From assembly GCF_012317045.1 (NCBI RefSeq), contig NZ_CP051154.1, positions 930,001 to 994,000 of the forward strand: DNA of 64,000 nt. The letters are read 5' to 3'. This document shows positions 42,880-52,019 of this stretch, in pieces. The notes beneath the pieces were generated by a model. That model had not been told where the DNA came from. It did not search any database and saw only the letters and a program-made list of their open reading frames with translations. Positions within the stretch are counted from its first letter, which is position 1. Each line of letters opens with the position of its first letter. The DNA comes from Leifsonia sp. PS1209 (GTDB lineage: Bacteria; Actinomycetota; Actinomycetes; Actinomycetales; Microbacteriaceae). Position numbers and translations under genes: made by a program.

Positions 42880-43641
42880 ATGCAGATCGACGGATGCTCG
42901 GCCATCGTCACCGGCGGCGCCAGCGGGCTCGGCAACGCCACGGCCCGTGCCCTCACCGAGGCAGGCGCGCACGTGGTGGTGCTCGACCTGCCGGGCTCGG
43001 AGGGCGAGAAGGCGGCGACGGCCCTCGGCCCGACCGCGCGGTTCGTGGCCGCCGACGTGGCCAACGAGGATCAGGTGCGGGCGGCGGTGGAGGTCGCGTC
43101 GACGCTCGGCCCGCTGCGGGTGGTGGTCAACTGCGCGGGGATCGCGACGGCGGCGAAGGTGCTCGGCAGGGACGGCGTCCTTCCCCTCGAACAGTTCGAG
43201 AGGGTGATCAGGGTGAACCTCATCGGGACGTTCAACGTCGTGCGCCTGGCCGGAGCTGCGATGGTGCAGACCGAGGCGCTGGGGGAGGAGCGCGGTGTGA
43301 TCGTGAACACCGCATCCGTCGCCGCCTTCGACGGCCAGATCGGGCAGTCGGCGTACTCGGCGTCGAAGGGCGGAGTGGCGGCCATGACGCTGCCGCTGGC
43401 CCGCGAGTTCGCCAGAGACCTCATCCGGGTGGTCACGATCGCGCCCGGCATCTTCGAGACGCCCATGATGGCGGGCCTCCCGCAGCCTGCCCAGGACTCG
43501 CTCGCCGCTCAGGTGCCGCACCCCTCCCGCCTCGGCAAGCCGGCCGAATACGCCGCCCTCGCCCTCCACATCATCGCCAACCCCATGCTCAACGGCGAGA
43601 CAATCCGCCTCGACGGAGCCATCCGGATGCAGCCCCGCTGA
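42880..43641 (+). CDS. 3-hydroxyacyl-CoA dehydrogenase type SDR (HSD10-like)
   Basis: A 253-residue short-chain dehydrogenase. The cofactor motif is [19 protein letters not shown] (about residues 8-26) with LDLP at the end of strand 2, favouring NAD. The catalytic YxxxK is Tyr159/Lys163 in [55 protein letters not shown] and [21 protein letters not shown] are characteristic of type II 3-hydroxyacyl-CoA dehydrogenase (2-methyl-3-hydroxybutyryl-CoA dehydrogenase). The pairing with a thiolase supports a beta-oxidation-like step. It is the last gene of the operon and is followed by a palindromic element. Confidence 0.92.
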   Translation: MQIDGCSAIVTGGASGLGNATARALTEAGAHVVVLDLPGSEGEKAATALGPTARFVAADVANEDQVRAAVEVASTLGPLRVVVNCAGIATAAKVLGRDGVLPLEQFERVIRVNLIGTFNVVRLAGAAMVQTEALGEERGVIVNTASVAAFDGQIGQSAYSASKGGVAAMTLPLAREFARDLIRVVTIAPGIFETPMMAGLPQPAQDSLAAQVPHPSRLGKPAEYAALALHIIANPMLNGETIRLDGAIRMQPR

Positions 43642-43654
43642 CCCGGGCCCCGCA

Positions 43655-43722
43655 GCAATCGAGCCGGGACTTATGCACGCGACACGCCGGGATCAGGCGT
43701 GCATAAGTCCCGGCTCGATTGC
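43655..43722. repeat. Palindromic element, family 2, copy 1 (convergent intergenic)
   Basis: A perfect inverted repeat with 26-base arms (43655-43680 and 43697-43722) and a 16-base loop starting GACACGCCGGG. It fills the space between the SDR gene (plus) and the RamB-like regulator (minus). Copy 2 at 47187-47248 has the same architecture in the opposite orientation, with the same ends and loop but a different stem sequence. Confidence 0.9.
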
Positions 43723-43735
43723 TTGGGGACGGCGG

Positions 43736-45178
43736 TCAGGAGGCGGAGTGGGCCTCGAGGAAGGTGTAGACGTCGGAGTCGTCGACGCCGGGGAACGAGC
43801 CGGAGGGCAGCGGAGAGAGGATGTGCGCGTGGAGGCGCGCGCTCGGCCACGCCTGGCCGGCCCAGCGGCTCGCGAGCCCGGCAGGCGGGCGCTTGCAGCA
43901 CGACTCGTCCGGGCAGTGCGACTCCGCCCGCGCCGTCGTCTCCCTCCCGCGGAACCACTTGGCCTGGTCGAACGGCACGCCGACGCTGATCGAGAACCCG
44001 CCGGCCGAGGTCGTGCCGGTCTGGGTGGCGCACCAGTACGTGCCGGCCGGGGTGTCGGTGTACTGGTACATCTCCGTGGTTCGGTTGGTGTGTGTGAACG
44101 CCGACCGCGCTCCCCACTTGCGGCAGACGATCTGGCCCTCGATGGATCCGGTCACATCGGTCGGCAGCGGAAGGCCGTCGTTCTCGTAGCCCTTGTAGAG
44201 CGCCCCGTCGTCGCCGACGCGCAGGAAGTGCAGCGTCATGTCGAGGTGCGTGGTCGCCAGGTTGGTCAACCGGAGCGCGGCGGCTTCGTGGGTGACGCCG
44301 AACGCATCCCGGAAGTCCTCGACCGCGATATCCTTGTCGTCCTTGGCCTGCTTCAGGAACCCGACGGCCGCCTCCCTGGGCATCAGGCACGACGCCGCGA
44401 AGTAGTTGATCTCGAGCCGCTGCCGCAGGAAGTCCGCGTAGCTCTGCGGGCGTTCGTGGCCGAGCAGCCTGTGCGCCATCGCCTGCAGCGCCATCGACCG
44501 CAGGCCGTGACCGCCCGGGATGCTCGCGGGCGGCAGGTAGATGCGCCCGTTGGCGAGGTCGGTGATCGAGCGGGCGGAGTGCGGCAGGTCGTTGACGTAG
44601 ATCAGGTCGAAGCCGAGCTGCTCGGCCATGATGCTGACCTCGCGGTGGGTGAGCGCGCCGTGGGTGTGCCCGGAGGCACGCACGCGCTCCTCGGCCAGCT
44701 CCTCGATCTCCGCGATGTAGTTGTTCTGCGCCCGCATCCGCTCGCGCAGCTCGGTGTTGGCCCTGCGGGCCTCCTCCGGGGTGGCGATGGCCTCCGATGC
44801 GCGCCTGCTGAGCTCCCTGTGCATCCCGACGAGCGCTTCCAGCGTCTCCGTCGGCGTGCCCTTGGTCGGCTTGACCGACGGGAGCCCGAGGGAGTTGTAG
44901 AGCGGGCCCCGCTGCGCCCTGGCGAGCTCGATCTCGAGGGCGGCCCTCGCATCCGGTGGCTCGGCGGACAGCAGATCGGCGAGCTGGACCCCGAGCGCCG
45001 TCGCCAGGGTGGTGAGCAGCGTGACGCGCGGCTCGCGCTTGCCGTTCTCGATGAGCGACAGCTGGCTCGCCGCGACCCCGGTGGCCGCGCTCAGCTCGTC
45101 GAGGGTGAGGCCGCGCTGGGTGCGGAAGTGCCTGATGCGGTGGCCGAGCGTCGCAACGTCGGCGGTGGACTGCTCCAT
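43736..45178 (-). CDS. RamB-like regulator (XRE helix-turn-helix with ImmA/IrrE-like and DUF2083 regions)
   Basis: A 480-residue regulator of the ScfR/RamB type. The helix-turn-helix is LGHRIRHFRTQRGLTLDELSAATGVAASQLSLIENGKREPRVTLLTTLATALGV (about residues 11-64). The middle holds an ImmA/IrrE-like domain in which the zinc HExxH motif is not intact (AMAHRLLGHERPQ), and the C-terminus is a cysteine-containing DUF2083 domain (CRKWGARSAF, YWCATQ, CPDESCCKRPP). In Corynebacterium RamB controls acetate and glyoxylate metabolism genes and PrpR-type relatives control propionate metabolism. Here it is divergent from pckG and next to an acyl-CoA catabolic operon, in keeping with a carbon-source switch. 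Confidence 0.9.
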   Translation of the reverse strand: MEQSTADVATLGHRIRHFRTQRGLTLDELSAATGVAASQLSLIENGKREPRVTLLTTLATALGVQLADLLSAEPPDARAALEIELARAQRGPLYNSLGLPSVKPTKGTPTETLEALVGMHRELSRRASEAIATPEEARRANTELRERMRAQNNYIAEIEELAEERVRASGHTHGALTHREVSIMAEQLGFDLIYVNDLPHSARSITDLANGRIYLPPASIPGGHGLRSMALQAMAHRLLGHERPQSYADFLRQRLEINYFAASCLMPREAAVGFLKQAKDDKDIAVEDFRDAFGVTHEAAALRLTNLATTHLDMTLHFLRVGDDGALYKGYENDGLPLPTDVTGSIEGQIVCRKWGARSAFTHTNRTTEMYQYTDTPAGTYWCATQTGTTSAGGFSISVGVPFDQAKWFRGRETTARAESHCPDESCCKRPPAGLASRWAGQAWPSARLHAHILSPLPSGSFPGVDDSDVYTFLEAHSAS

Positions 45179-45266
45179 GCCTTCACGATAGCGAAAGAAA
45201 CGGGATTCTTTCCAGGCTTTCGACGCAGATTAAGCCGGAAAACTCACGGATGCTTGGTTCACAGCC

Positions 45267-45276
45267 AAACTTTCAA
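45267..45276 (+). promoter_or_regulatory. Possible RamB-type site in the pckG leader
   Basis: AAACTTTCAA at 45267-45276 resembles the corynebacterial RamB core AAACTTTGCAA with one base missing. It lies 18 bases before the pckG start in the spacer shared with the RamB-like gene. The match is imperfect. Confidence 0.25.
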
Positions 45277-45293
45277 TCCGAGAGGACTCCGGA

Positions 45294-47129
45294 ATGACAC
45301 TCGCCGAGCTCCCGCTCTCCGACCTCGATGACCAGCCGGACGGCCTGGACGCCCTGCGCGCCTGGGTCGCCGACATCGCCGCCATCACGCAGCCGGACGA
45401 TGTCGTCTGGTGCGACGGCTCGCTCGCCGAAGCAGACAGGCTCACCAAGCAGCTCGTCGCGGAAGGCAAGCTCATCCGCCTGAACCCGGAGTGGCGGCCG
45501 AACAGCTTCCTCGCCCGCACGGACCCCGGCGACGTGGCCAGGGTCGAGGACCGCACCTTCATCTGCTCCGTCGACGAGACCGATGCAGGCCCCACCAACA
45601 ACTGGCGCGAACCGGAAGGGATGCGCGCAGAGCTGCGCGAGGTCTTCACCGGCAGCATGCGCGGCCGCACCATGTACGTCGTCCCGTTCTCGATGGGGCC
45701 GGTCGGCGGCCCGATCTCGCAGGTCGGCGTGCAGCTCACCGACTCCGCGTACGTCGCCGTCAGCCTCGGGATGATGACCCGCGTCACCTCGACGGTCCTC
45801 ACCCTCATCGAGGCGGGGCAGCCGTGGGTCGCGACGGTGCACAGCGTCGGAGCGCCCCTGGTGGATGCGGACGGCGCGCGCCACGACGACGTCGCCTGGC
45901 CGTGCAACGAGACCAAGTACATCGTGCAGTTCCCGGAGACCAGGGAGATCTGGTCGTACGGCTCCGGCTACGGCGGGAACGCGATCCTCGCCAAGAAGTG
46001 CTTCGCGCTGCGCATCGCCTCGGTGATGGCGCGGGACGAGGGCTGGCTGGCCGAGCACATGCTGATCGTCAAGGTGACGTCGCCGGAAGGGCGCGCGTTC
46101 CACATCGCTGCGGCGTTCCCGTCCGCGTGCGGCAAGACGAACCTCGCGATGCTCCGTCCGAGCATCCCGGGCTGGACGGTGGAGACGGTCGGAGACGACA
46201 TCGCCTGGCTGCGTCAGGGGCCGGACGGCCGGCTGCGCGCGATCAACCCGGAGGCGGGCTTCTTCGGTGTCGCTCCCGGCACGGGGCCGGCCACCAACGC
46301 CACAGCGGTCGACACGCTGTGGGGCAACACGATCTTCACGAACGTCGCGCTGCGCGACGACGGCGACGTCTGGTGGGAGGGCCTTACCGACGAGCCGCCT
46401 GCGCACCTCATCGACTGGCGCGGGGAGGACTGGACGCCGGCGAGCGGCCGTCCCGCCGCGCATCCCAACTCCCGGTTCACGGTGTCGGCCGCACAGTGCC
46501 CGGCGATCTCCGACGACTGGGACGCGTTCGACGGGGTGCCGATCGACGCGATCCTGTTCGGAGGGCGCCGGGCCACCAACGTGCCGCTCGTCGCGCAGTC
46601 CCGTGACTGGAAGCACGGCGTCTTCCTCGGTGCGACCATCTCGTCCGAGCAGACGGCCGCCGCGGAGGGCACCGTCGGAGAGCTGCGCCGCGACCCGTTC
46701 GCGATGCTGCCGTTCTGCGGATACAACATGGCCGACTACTGGGGCCACTGGCTCCGCATGGGGGAGAAGCTCGGCTCGAACGCCCCGGCGATCTTCCAGG
46801 TCAACTGGTTCCGCAAGGGGGAGGGCGGCCGGTTCCTCTGGCCGGGATTCAGCGAGAACGCCCGCGTGATCGAGTGGATCGTCCGTCGCGTAGAGGGCAG
46901 CGCAGGGGCAGTGGATGCTCCGATCGGCCGCCTGCCGCTCCCCGCCGAGCTCGACCTCGACGGGCTCGACCTGCCGGACGCCGACGTGGATGCGCTGTTC
47001 GACGTGGACAGGGACTCCTGGCTGGCCGAGTGCGACCTCACCGAGGAGTTCTTCTCCCGGTTCGGCGACCGGGTGCCCGCCGCGCTGCGCGCCGAACTCG
47101 CGTCGCTGCGCTACCACCTGCGCGCCTAG
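45294..47129 (+). CDS. pckG: Phosphoenolpyruvate carboxykinase (GTP)
   Basis: A 611-residue GTP-dependent PEPCK converting oxaloacetate to PEP, the entry step of gluconeogenesis. The reactive-cysteine P-loop is [17 protein letters not shown] (about residues 272-288). Other diagnostic stretches are [71 protein letters not shown] and the guanine-binding [38 protein letters not shown] seven bases before the ATG supports the start. It is divergent from the RamB-like regulator and fits growth on acetate or acyl-CoA-yielding substrates made by the operon upstream. Confidence 0.97.
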   Translation: MTLAELPLSDLDDQPDGLDALRAWVADIAAITQPDDVVWCDGSLAEADRLTKQLVAEGKLIRLNPEWRPNSFLARTDPGDVARVEDRTFICSVDETDAGPTNNWREPEGMRAELREVFTGSMRGRTMYVVPFSMGPVGGPISQVGVQLTDSAYVAVSLGMMTRVTSTVLTLIEAGQPWVATVHSVGAPLVDADGARHDDVAWPCNETKYIVQFPETREIWSYGSGYGGNAILAKKCFALRIASVMARDEGWLAEHMLIVKVTSPEGRAFHIAAAFPSACGKTNLAMLRPSIPGWTVETVGDDIAWLRQGPDGRLRAINPEAGFFGVAPGTGPATNATAVDTLWGNTIFTNVALRDDGDVWWEGLTDEPPAHLIDWRGEDWTPASGRPAAHPNSRFTVSAAQCPAISDDWDAFDGVPIDAILFGGRRATNVPLVAQSRDWKHGVFLGATISSEQTAAAEGTVGELRRDPFAMLPFCGYNMADYWGHWLRMGEKLGSNAPAIFQVNWFRKGEGGRFLWPGFSENARVIEWIVRRVEGSAGAVDAPIGRLPLPAELDLDGLDLPDADVDALFDVDRDSWLAECDLTEEFFSRFGDRVPAALRAELASLRYHLRA

Positions 47130-47186
47130 CCGCAGCCGCGCCGCGTCCGCGCCGCCCCGACCCCCGCGCCTGACCGCGGGTACACA

Positions 47187-47248
47187 ATCGAGTCCGAACC
47201 TCTTCGCTCCGCTCCCCGGCGTGTCTCGTGAAGAGGTTCGGACTCGAT
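47187..47248. repeat. Palindromic element, family 2, copy 2 (convergent intergenic)
   Basis: Perfect 19-base arms (47187-47205 and 47230-47248) with a 24-base loop that contains CCCGGCGTGTC, the reverse complement of the loop of the copy at 43655-43722. Read on the minus strand it has the same spacing: ATCGAG, 17 bases, GACACGCCGGG, 22 bases, CTCGATTG. It lies between pckG (plus) and an ABC exporter (minus). Confidence 0.88.
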
Positions 47249-47255
47249 CTTCGTG

Positions 47256-49253
47256 CTAGACGAGCAGCTGGTGCTTGGCTAGGTCGCGGTAGAGCGGCGT
47301 GGAGGCGACCAACTCGGAGTGCGTTCCGGTGTTGAGCACGCGGCCGTGATCGAGCACGACGATCTGGTCGGAGTCGACGACCGTCGAGAGCCTGTGCGCG
47401 ATGACGATGAGCGTCCTGTCCTCTGCCACGGCGTCGATCGCCTCGCGCATCAGTTGCTCGTTGCGTCCGTCGAGGCTCGACGTCGACTCGTCGAGCAGCA
47501 GCACGGGAGGGGCGGCGAGCAGCGCGCGGCCGATGGCGAGACGCTGGCGCTCACCTCCGGACAGCATGATGCCGTCTTCGCCGACCGGAGCATCCAGGCC
47601 CTTGTCGTCGCGTTCGAGCACCTCGGTGAGGTTGACGGCGTGCAGCACCTGGATGCACTCCTCGTCCGTCGCATCCGGAGCCGCGAGCTTGAGGTTGTCG
47701 CGCAGCGAGCCGGCCAGCACGGGGGCGTCCTGCTCGACGTAGCCGATCTGGCCGCGCAGTGCTGCGCGGTCGAGGGTGCGCACGTCGAGGCCGCCGAAGC
47801 GCACCTCGCCGGCGGTCGGGTCGTAGAAGCGCTCGATCAGCGCCAGGATGGTCGACTTGCCTGCACCGGACGGCCCGACGAGCGCGGTGCGCTTGCCGCG
47901 CGGGGCGGAGAAGCTCACGCCGTGCAGCACACCGGCCAGCCGGTGCTTTCCTGCCCCGTCCGCTTCGCCGTCGCCTCGCCCGGCGGCGACCTCGGCCTCG
48001 GCGACGATGTCCGTGCCGCCCATCGCCTCGAACGCGAGCCGCTCCATGCTGGCGGCGCCGTCGGCCGCGGTTGCTTCCTGCGCCGTTCCGGCCGGCGTCG
48101 GCTCCGCCTTCACCGAGGAGTCCGGGTAGGAGAAGTGCACGTCCGCGAACTCGATCGCCGGCGCATCCGGTGCGAGCCCTTCGTTGGCGGCGCCGATGCT
48201 GAGGGCGAGCGGGGCGATGTCCCTGTCGTGCTGGTCCTCGGCAGGCAGGTCGATGATCTCCTGGATGCGCCCGAGAGCACCGAGCGCGGAGTTCACCGCC
48301 GTGACCGCACCGAACGCCTGGCCGAGCGGCAGGATCATCATGAACAGGAACAGGATGAACGCCACCAGGTTCGCCACCGTGATGGCGCCGCTCGCCACGC
48401 GGAAACCGCCGACGCCGAGCACGACCAGGAACGACACCTGCATCGCGATGCCGGCCACAGGGACGACGAGCGCCGAGATCTTCGCGACCTGGATGCCCAT
48501 CTTCCAGGCGCCGGTCGCGTCGGCGTCGATCGCCGCGATCTCGCGGTCTGTCGCGTTGGCGGCGCGGATGGTGCGCACAGAGCTGATCGCCCGCTCGACG
48601 GAGGCGGCGAGATCCCCGACCTTCGCCTGAGCCCGCTGGCTGGCCACCCGGATGCGCCCGGAGAGCAGGGTGACGACCACGATCGACACCGCGATGACGA
48701 GCACGGTCAGCCCGAGCAGCACCGGGTCGATGATGAGCATCGCGATCAGAGCGCCGATGAAGGTGAGGGCGCCGCCGATGGCCTCCACCAGGCCCTGCGT
48801 GAGCACGGCGCGCAGCAGCGTGGTGTCCGAGCCGACCCGCGACACCAGATCGCCGGTGCGGCGGGTGTCGAACTCGCTGATCGGGAGGTTGAGCATCCTG
48901 GCGACCAGCCTGCGGCGGGAGGAGAGCACGACGCCCTCGCCCGTGCGCTGCAGCAGGTAGTGCTGGTAGCCGGAGATCAGGGCGGAGACCACCACGAGGA
49001 TCACCAGCAGCCAGACCAGGCCGCCGAGCGGCTGCTGCTTGCCGACGATGTCGATCACCTGGCTGACCAGCAGCGGCTGGGCGAGGCTCGCGGCAGCGCC
49101 GAGCACGCTGAGCACGATGACGACGCTCAGCACGGCCTTGTGCTCGAACAGGTAGGGAAGGAGTTGGCTGAACTTCGCGCGGGGGCCTTCGTCGTCGCCC
49201 TTGCCTGGTCGGCCGAGGCGTCGCCGCGGTTGGCTGGTCTGTTCGGTGGTCAT
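47256..49253 (-). CDS. ABC exporter, fused membrane and ATPase domains, with an insertion in the ATPase domain
   Basis: A 665-residue half-transporter of the MsbA/multidrug type. Six helices occupy about residues 35-330 (first: AVLSVVIVLSVLGAAASLAQPLLVSQVID). The ATPase domain begins IEFADVHFSYPDSS near residue 368 and has Walker A GPSGAGKST near 458, signature LSGGERQRLAIGRALL and Walker B VLLLDESTSSLD. Between YPD and Walker A there are about 81 residues where about 22 are usual, so roughly 58 residues, acidic and rich in Ala/Glu/Gly, are inserted before HGVSFSAPRGK. The substrate is unknown. It is divergent from the next ABC system. Confidence 0.92.
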   Translation of the reverse strand: MTTEQTSQPRRRLGRPGKGDDEGPRAKFSQLLPYLFEHKAVLSVVIVLSVLGAAASLAQPLLVSQVIDIVGKQQPLGGLVWLLVILVVVSALISGYQHYLLQRTGEGVVLSSRRRLVARMLNLPISEFDTRRTGDLVSRVGSDTTLLRAVLTQGLVEAIGGALTFIGALIAMLIIDPVLLGLTVLVIAVSIVVVTLLSGRIRVASQRAQAKVGDLAASVERAISSVRTIRAANATDREIAAIDADATGAWKMGIQVAKISALVVPVAGIAMQVSFLVVLGVGGFRVASGAITVANLVAFILFLFMMILPLGQAFGAVTAVNSALGALGRIQEIIDLPAEDQHDRDIAPLALSIGAANEGLAPDAPAIEFADVHFSYPDSSVKAEPTPAGTAQEATAADGAASMERLAFEAMGGTDIVAEAEVAAGRGDGEADGAGKHRLAGVLHGVSFSAPRGKRTALVGPSGAGKSTILALIERFYDPTAGEVRFGGLDVRTLDRAALRGQIGYVEQDAPVLAGSLRDNLKLAAPDATDEECIQVLHAVNLTEVLERDDKGLDAPVGEDGIMLSGGERQRLAIGRALLAAPPVLLLDESTSSLDGRNEQLMREAIDAVAEDRTLIVIAHRLSTVVDSDQIVVLDHGRVLNTGTHSELVASTPLYRDLAKHQLLV

Positions 49254-49387
49254 GACTGTCTCGTTCGTCTTTTCGGGATTCGTGGGGAGGTTCGGGATGC
49301 GCCGGGAACCGAGTGCTACTTCGACCGTACTTCCTGCCGACTGCTTGTTTGCTCAGATGTCCGGGGATCGGTCTATCGTGATGAACT

Positions 49388-50314
49388 ATGCCAACGCCTG
49401 TCATCACCGCGAACAACCTCGTCAAGAAGTACAAGGAGTTCGCCGCCGTCAACGGCATCAGCTTCGAGGTCGCGCCCGGGGAGTCGTTCGGGCTGCTCGG
49501 CCCGAACGGCGCTGGCAAGTCGACCACGATGCGGATGGTCGGGGCGGTCTCAACGCGCACGGGCGGTGAGCTGAGCATCCTGGGCCTCGACCCGAACAGC
49601 CACGGGCCGGAGATCCGGTCGCAGCTGGGGGTCGTCCCGCAGGCGGACAACCTCGACACCGAGCTCCGGGTGCGCGACAACCTCATCGTCTACGGCAGGT
49701 ACTTCGGTCTGCCGGGCACCCGCGTGCGGAAGCGGGCGGACGAACTGCTGGCGTTCGCGCAGCTGGAGGACAAGGCGAAGGCCAAGGTCGACGACCTCTC
49801 CGGCGGCATGAAGCGGCGCCTCACCATCGCACGCGCGCTCATCAACGACCCGCGCATCCTGTTGCTGGACGAGCCGACCACCGGCCTCGACCCGCAGGCG
49901 CGGCACATCCTCTGGGACCGCCTGTTCCGGCTCAAGGAGCAGGGAACGACGCTCGTGCTCACCACGCACTACATGGATGAGGCCGAGCAGCTCTGCGACC
50001 GGCTGGTGGTCGTGGACAAGGGCAGCATCATGGCGGAGGGCTCTCCGGCGTCGCTCATCCGCGAGTACTCCTCGCGCGAGGTGCTGGAGGTGCGATTCGG
50101 ATCCGATCGCAACAGCGAGGTGGCCGAGCGGCTCGACGGCATCGGGGAGCGCATCGAGGTGCTGCCCGACCGCATCCTGGTCTACAGCGACGACGGCGAG
50201 GCGGAGCTGGTGCGCATCACCGAGCGCGGCCTGCATCCCATCACCAGCCTGGTGCGGAGGTCCAGCCTCGAGGACGTGTTCCTCCGGCTCACCGGCAGGA
50301 GCCTGATCGAATGA
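49388..50314 (+). CDS. ABC transporter ATPase, DrrA/NodI type
   Basis: A 308-residue ATPase. Walker A is LLGPNGAGKSTTMRMV (about residues 37-52), the signature is DLSGGMKRRLTIARALI, Walker B is RILLLDEPTTGLDPQAR and the switch His is in VLTTHYMDEAEQL. The C-terminal extension (about 220-308) is the DrrA-type regulatory domain. TATCGT at 49374-49379 is a possible -10 that would start the mRNA within a few bases of the ATG. The gene overlaps the first permease by four bases (ATGA). NodI/DrrA systems export lipo-oligosaccharides or drugs. Confidence 0.93.
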   Translation: MPTPVITANNLVKKYKEFAAVNGISFEVAPGESFGLLGPNGAGKSTTMRMVGAVSTRTGGELSILGLDPNSHGPEIRSQLGVVPQADNLDTELRVRDNLIVYGRYFGLPGTRVRKRADELLAFAQLEDKAKAKVDDLSGGMKRRLTIARALINDPRILLLDEPTTGLDPQARHILWDRLFRLKEQGTTLVLTTHYMDEAEQLCDRLVVVDKGSIMAEGSPASLIREYSSREVLEVRFGSDRNSEVAERLDGIGERIEVLPDRILVYSDDGEAELVRITERGLHPITSLVRRSSLEDVFLRLTGRSLIE

Positions 50315-51156
50315 CGACGACAGCAGGCACCGCCCCGGATGCGCAGCTCGCCATCGCGGCCGCCGTCAAGCCGCGCAGATTCGGGGCGTGGTACGTCGCG
50401 GAGCACCGCTTCCGCGTGATGCGCTCCTACCTGCAGACGGTGCTGATGACCGCCATCGGCTACCCGCTGCTCTACCTCTTCGCGATGGGCGTCGGGCTCG
50501 GCAGCCTGGTCAGCAAGAACCTGGGGGAGCAGGGCGTCGACGGCGTCAGCTATCTCGCGTTCGTGGCGCCGGCCCTGCTCTGCACGGCCGCTGTCACGAT
50601 CGCGAGCGAGGAGTTCACATACCCGGTGATGCTCGGCTTCAAGTGGAACCCGACGTTCTACGGCATGAACGCCGCCCCGATCGGCGCCGGCCAGATCATC
50701 GACGGGCTGGTGATCTCGGTGGTCGCTCGCCTGTTCACCGCCAGCATCATCTACTACGTCGTCATGGTGCTGTTCGGCGCCGTCCCGTCCGCCGCCGGGT
50801 TCCTCGCCATCCCGGTCGCCGTGCTCGCGGGGGTGGCGTTCGGCGTTCCGGTGATGACGTACGTGGCAACGCTCGAACAGGACACGGGGCAGCTCGCACT
50901 GGTGATGCGCTTCGTGCTGCTGCCGATGACCCTGTTCTCCGGCACCTTCTTCCCGCTGACCGCGATGCCGTGGTTCCTGCAGTGGATCGGCTGGCTGTCC
51001 CCGCTCTGGCACGCCTCGGAGCTCGCCAGGGTGTTCACCTACGGCATGGCGGAGCCGCTCTGGCTCACGATCACGCACGTGCTCTATCTGGTCGCCCTGT
51101 TCGTCGTGTTCTGGATGTGGACCCGCCGGATCGCAGCGAGGAGGCTGAACAAGTGA
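50311..51156 (+). CDS. ABC-2 type permease 1 (NodJ-like)
   Basis: A 281-residue membrane protein with six predicted helices, among them TVLMTAIGYPLLYLFAMGVGLG, YLAFVAPALLCTAAVTIASEE, LVMRFVLLPMTLFSGTFFPLTAMP (the LFSGTFFP segment is the ABC-2 signature) and VLYLVALFVVFWMWTRRI. It is one of two paralogous permeases encoded in tandem with the ATPase; the second starts in the last four bases of this gene (GTGA). Two different permeases imply a heterodimeric channel. Confidence 0.92.
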   Translation: MTTTAGTAPDAQLAIAAAVKPRRFGAWYVAEHRFRVMRSYLQTVLMTAIGYPLLYLFAMGVGLGSLVSKNLGEQGVDGVSYLAFVAPALLCTAAVTIASEEFTYPVMLGFKWNPTFYGMNAAPIGAGQIIDGLVISVVARLFTASIIYYVVMVLFGAVPSAAGFLAIPVAVLAGVAFGVPVMTYVATLEQDTGQLALVMRFVLLPMTLFSGTFFPLTAMPWFLQWIGWLSPLWHASELARVFTYGMAEPLWLTITHVLYLVALFVVFWMWTRRIAARRLNK

Positions 51157-51998
51157 GCGGGCAGAGGCAGACCACCGCCGACGAGCCGCTGATCGCGACC
51201 GTGGCGCACACCAGGCCGCTGAGCGCGCTCTACGCGGGGAACGCATCCAGTGTCATGCAGCGCGGTTGGCTCGCCACCCGCAGCACCAACTGGCTCGTGA
51301 TCGTCTCCGGGTTCTTCGAGCCGATCTTCTACCTGCTGTCGCTCGGCGTCGGCCTCGGGGCGATGGTCGGTCAGGTGACGACGTCGTCCGGGCAGGAGGT
51401 CGGGTACGCGGCGTTCATCGCCCCGGCGCTCCTGGCGACGGCGGCGATGAACGGCGCGGTCTACGACTCCACCTGGAACGTGTTCTTCAAGATGCACTTC
51501 GCGAAGCTCTACGAGGGGATGCTCTCCACCTCGCTCGGCCCGCTCGACGTGGCTCTCGGCGAGATCCTGCTCGCGCTCGCGCGCGGGGCGCTCTACGCTC
51601 TCGGCTTCATGCTGGTGATGCAGGCGCTCGGGCTCAACCTGTCGTGGTGGGCGATCCTCGCGCTCCCCGCCGTGCTGCTGATCGCGTTCGGCTTCGCCAG
51701 CTTCGGGATGGGCATCACCAGCTACATGAAGACCTTCCAGCAGATGGACTGGATCAACTTCGTCATGCTGCCGATGTTCCTGCTCTCGGCCACGTTCTAC
51801 CCGATCACGGTGTACCCGCCCGCGATCCAGGTGATCATCCAGGCTCTCCCGCTCTGGCACGGCGTCGAACTGGTCCGCAGCCTGACCACCGGCGCCGTCG
51901 ACGCCGGCCTGCTCTGGCACGTGCTCTACTTCGTGGTGATGATCGTGCTCGGGCTCATCCTGACCACGCGGCGGCTGCGCGCGCTGTTCCTGGACTAG
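51153..51998 (+). CDS. ABC-2 type permease 2 (NodJ-like)
   Basis: A 281-residue paralogue of the preceding permease, with the same helix plan: WLVIVSGFFEPIFYLLSLGVGLG, YAAFIAPALLATAAMNGAVYDST, FVMLPMFLLSATFYPITVYPP (the equivalent of LFSGTFFP) and LYFVVMIVLGLILTTRRLRALF. The GTG start is fixed by the four-base overlap with permease 1. It ends 21 bases before a convergent SRPBCC gene, with no terminator hairpin that I can see in the gap. Confidence 0.92.
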   Translation: MSGQRQTTADEPLIATVAHTRPLSALYAGNASSVMQRGWLATRSTNWLVIVSGFFEPIFYLLSLGVGLGAMVGQVTTSSGQEVGYAAFIAPALLATAAMNGAVYDSTWNVFFKMHFAKLYEGMLSTSLGPLDVALGEILLALARGALYALGFMLVMQALGLNLSWWAILALPAVLLIAFGFASFGMGITSYMKTFQQMDWINFVMLPMFLLSATFYPITVYPPAIQVIIQALPLWHGVELVRSLTTGAVDAGLLWHVLYFVVMIVLGLILTTRRLRALFLD

Positions 51999-52019
51999 CC
52001 GCCGCGCTCCCGCTACGGG

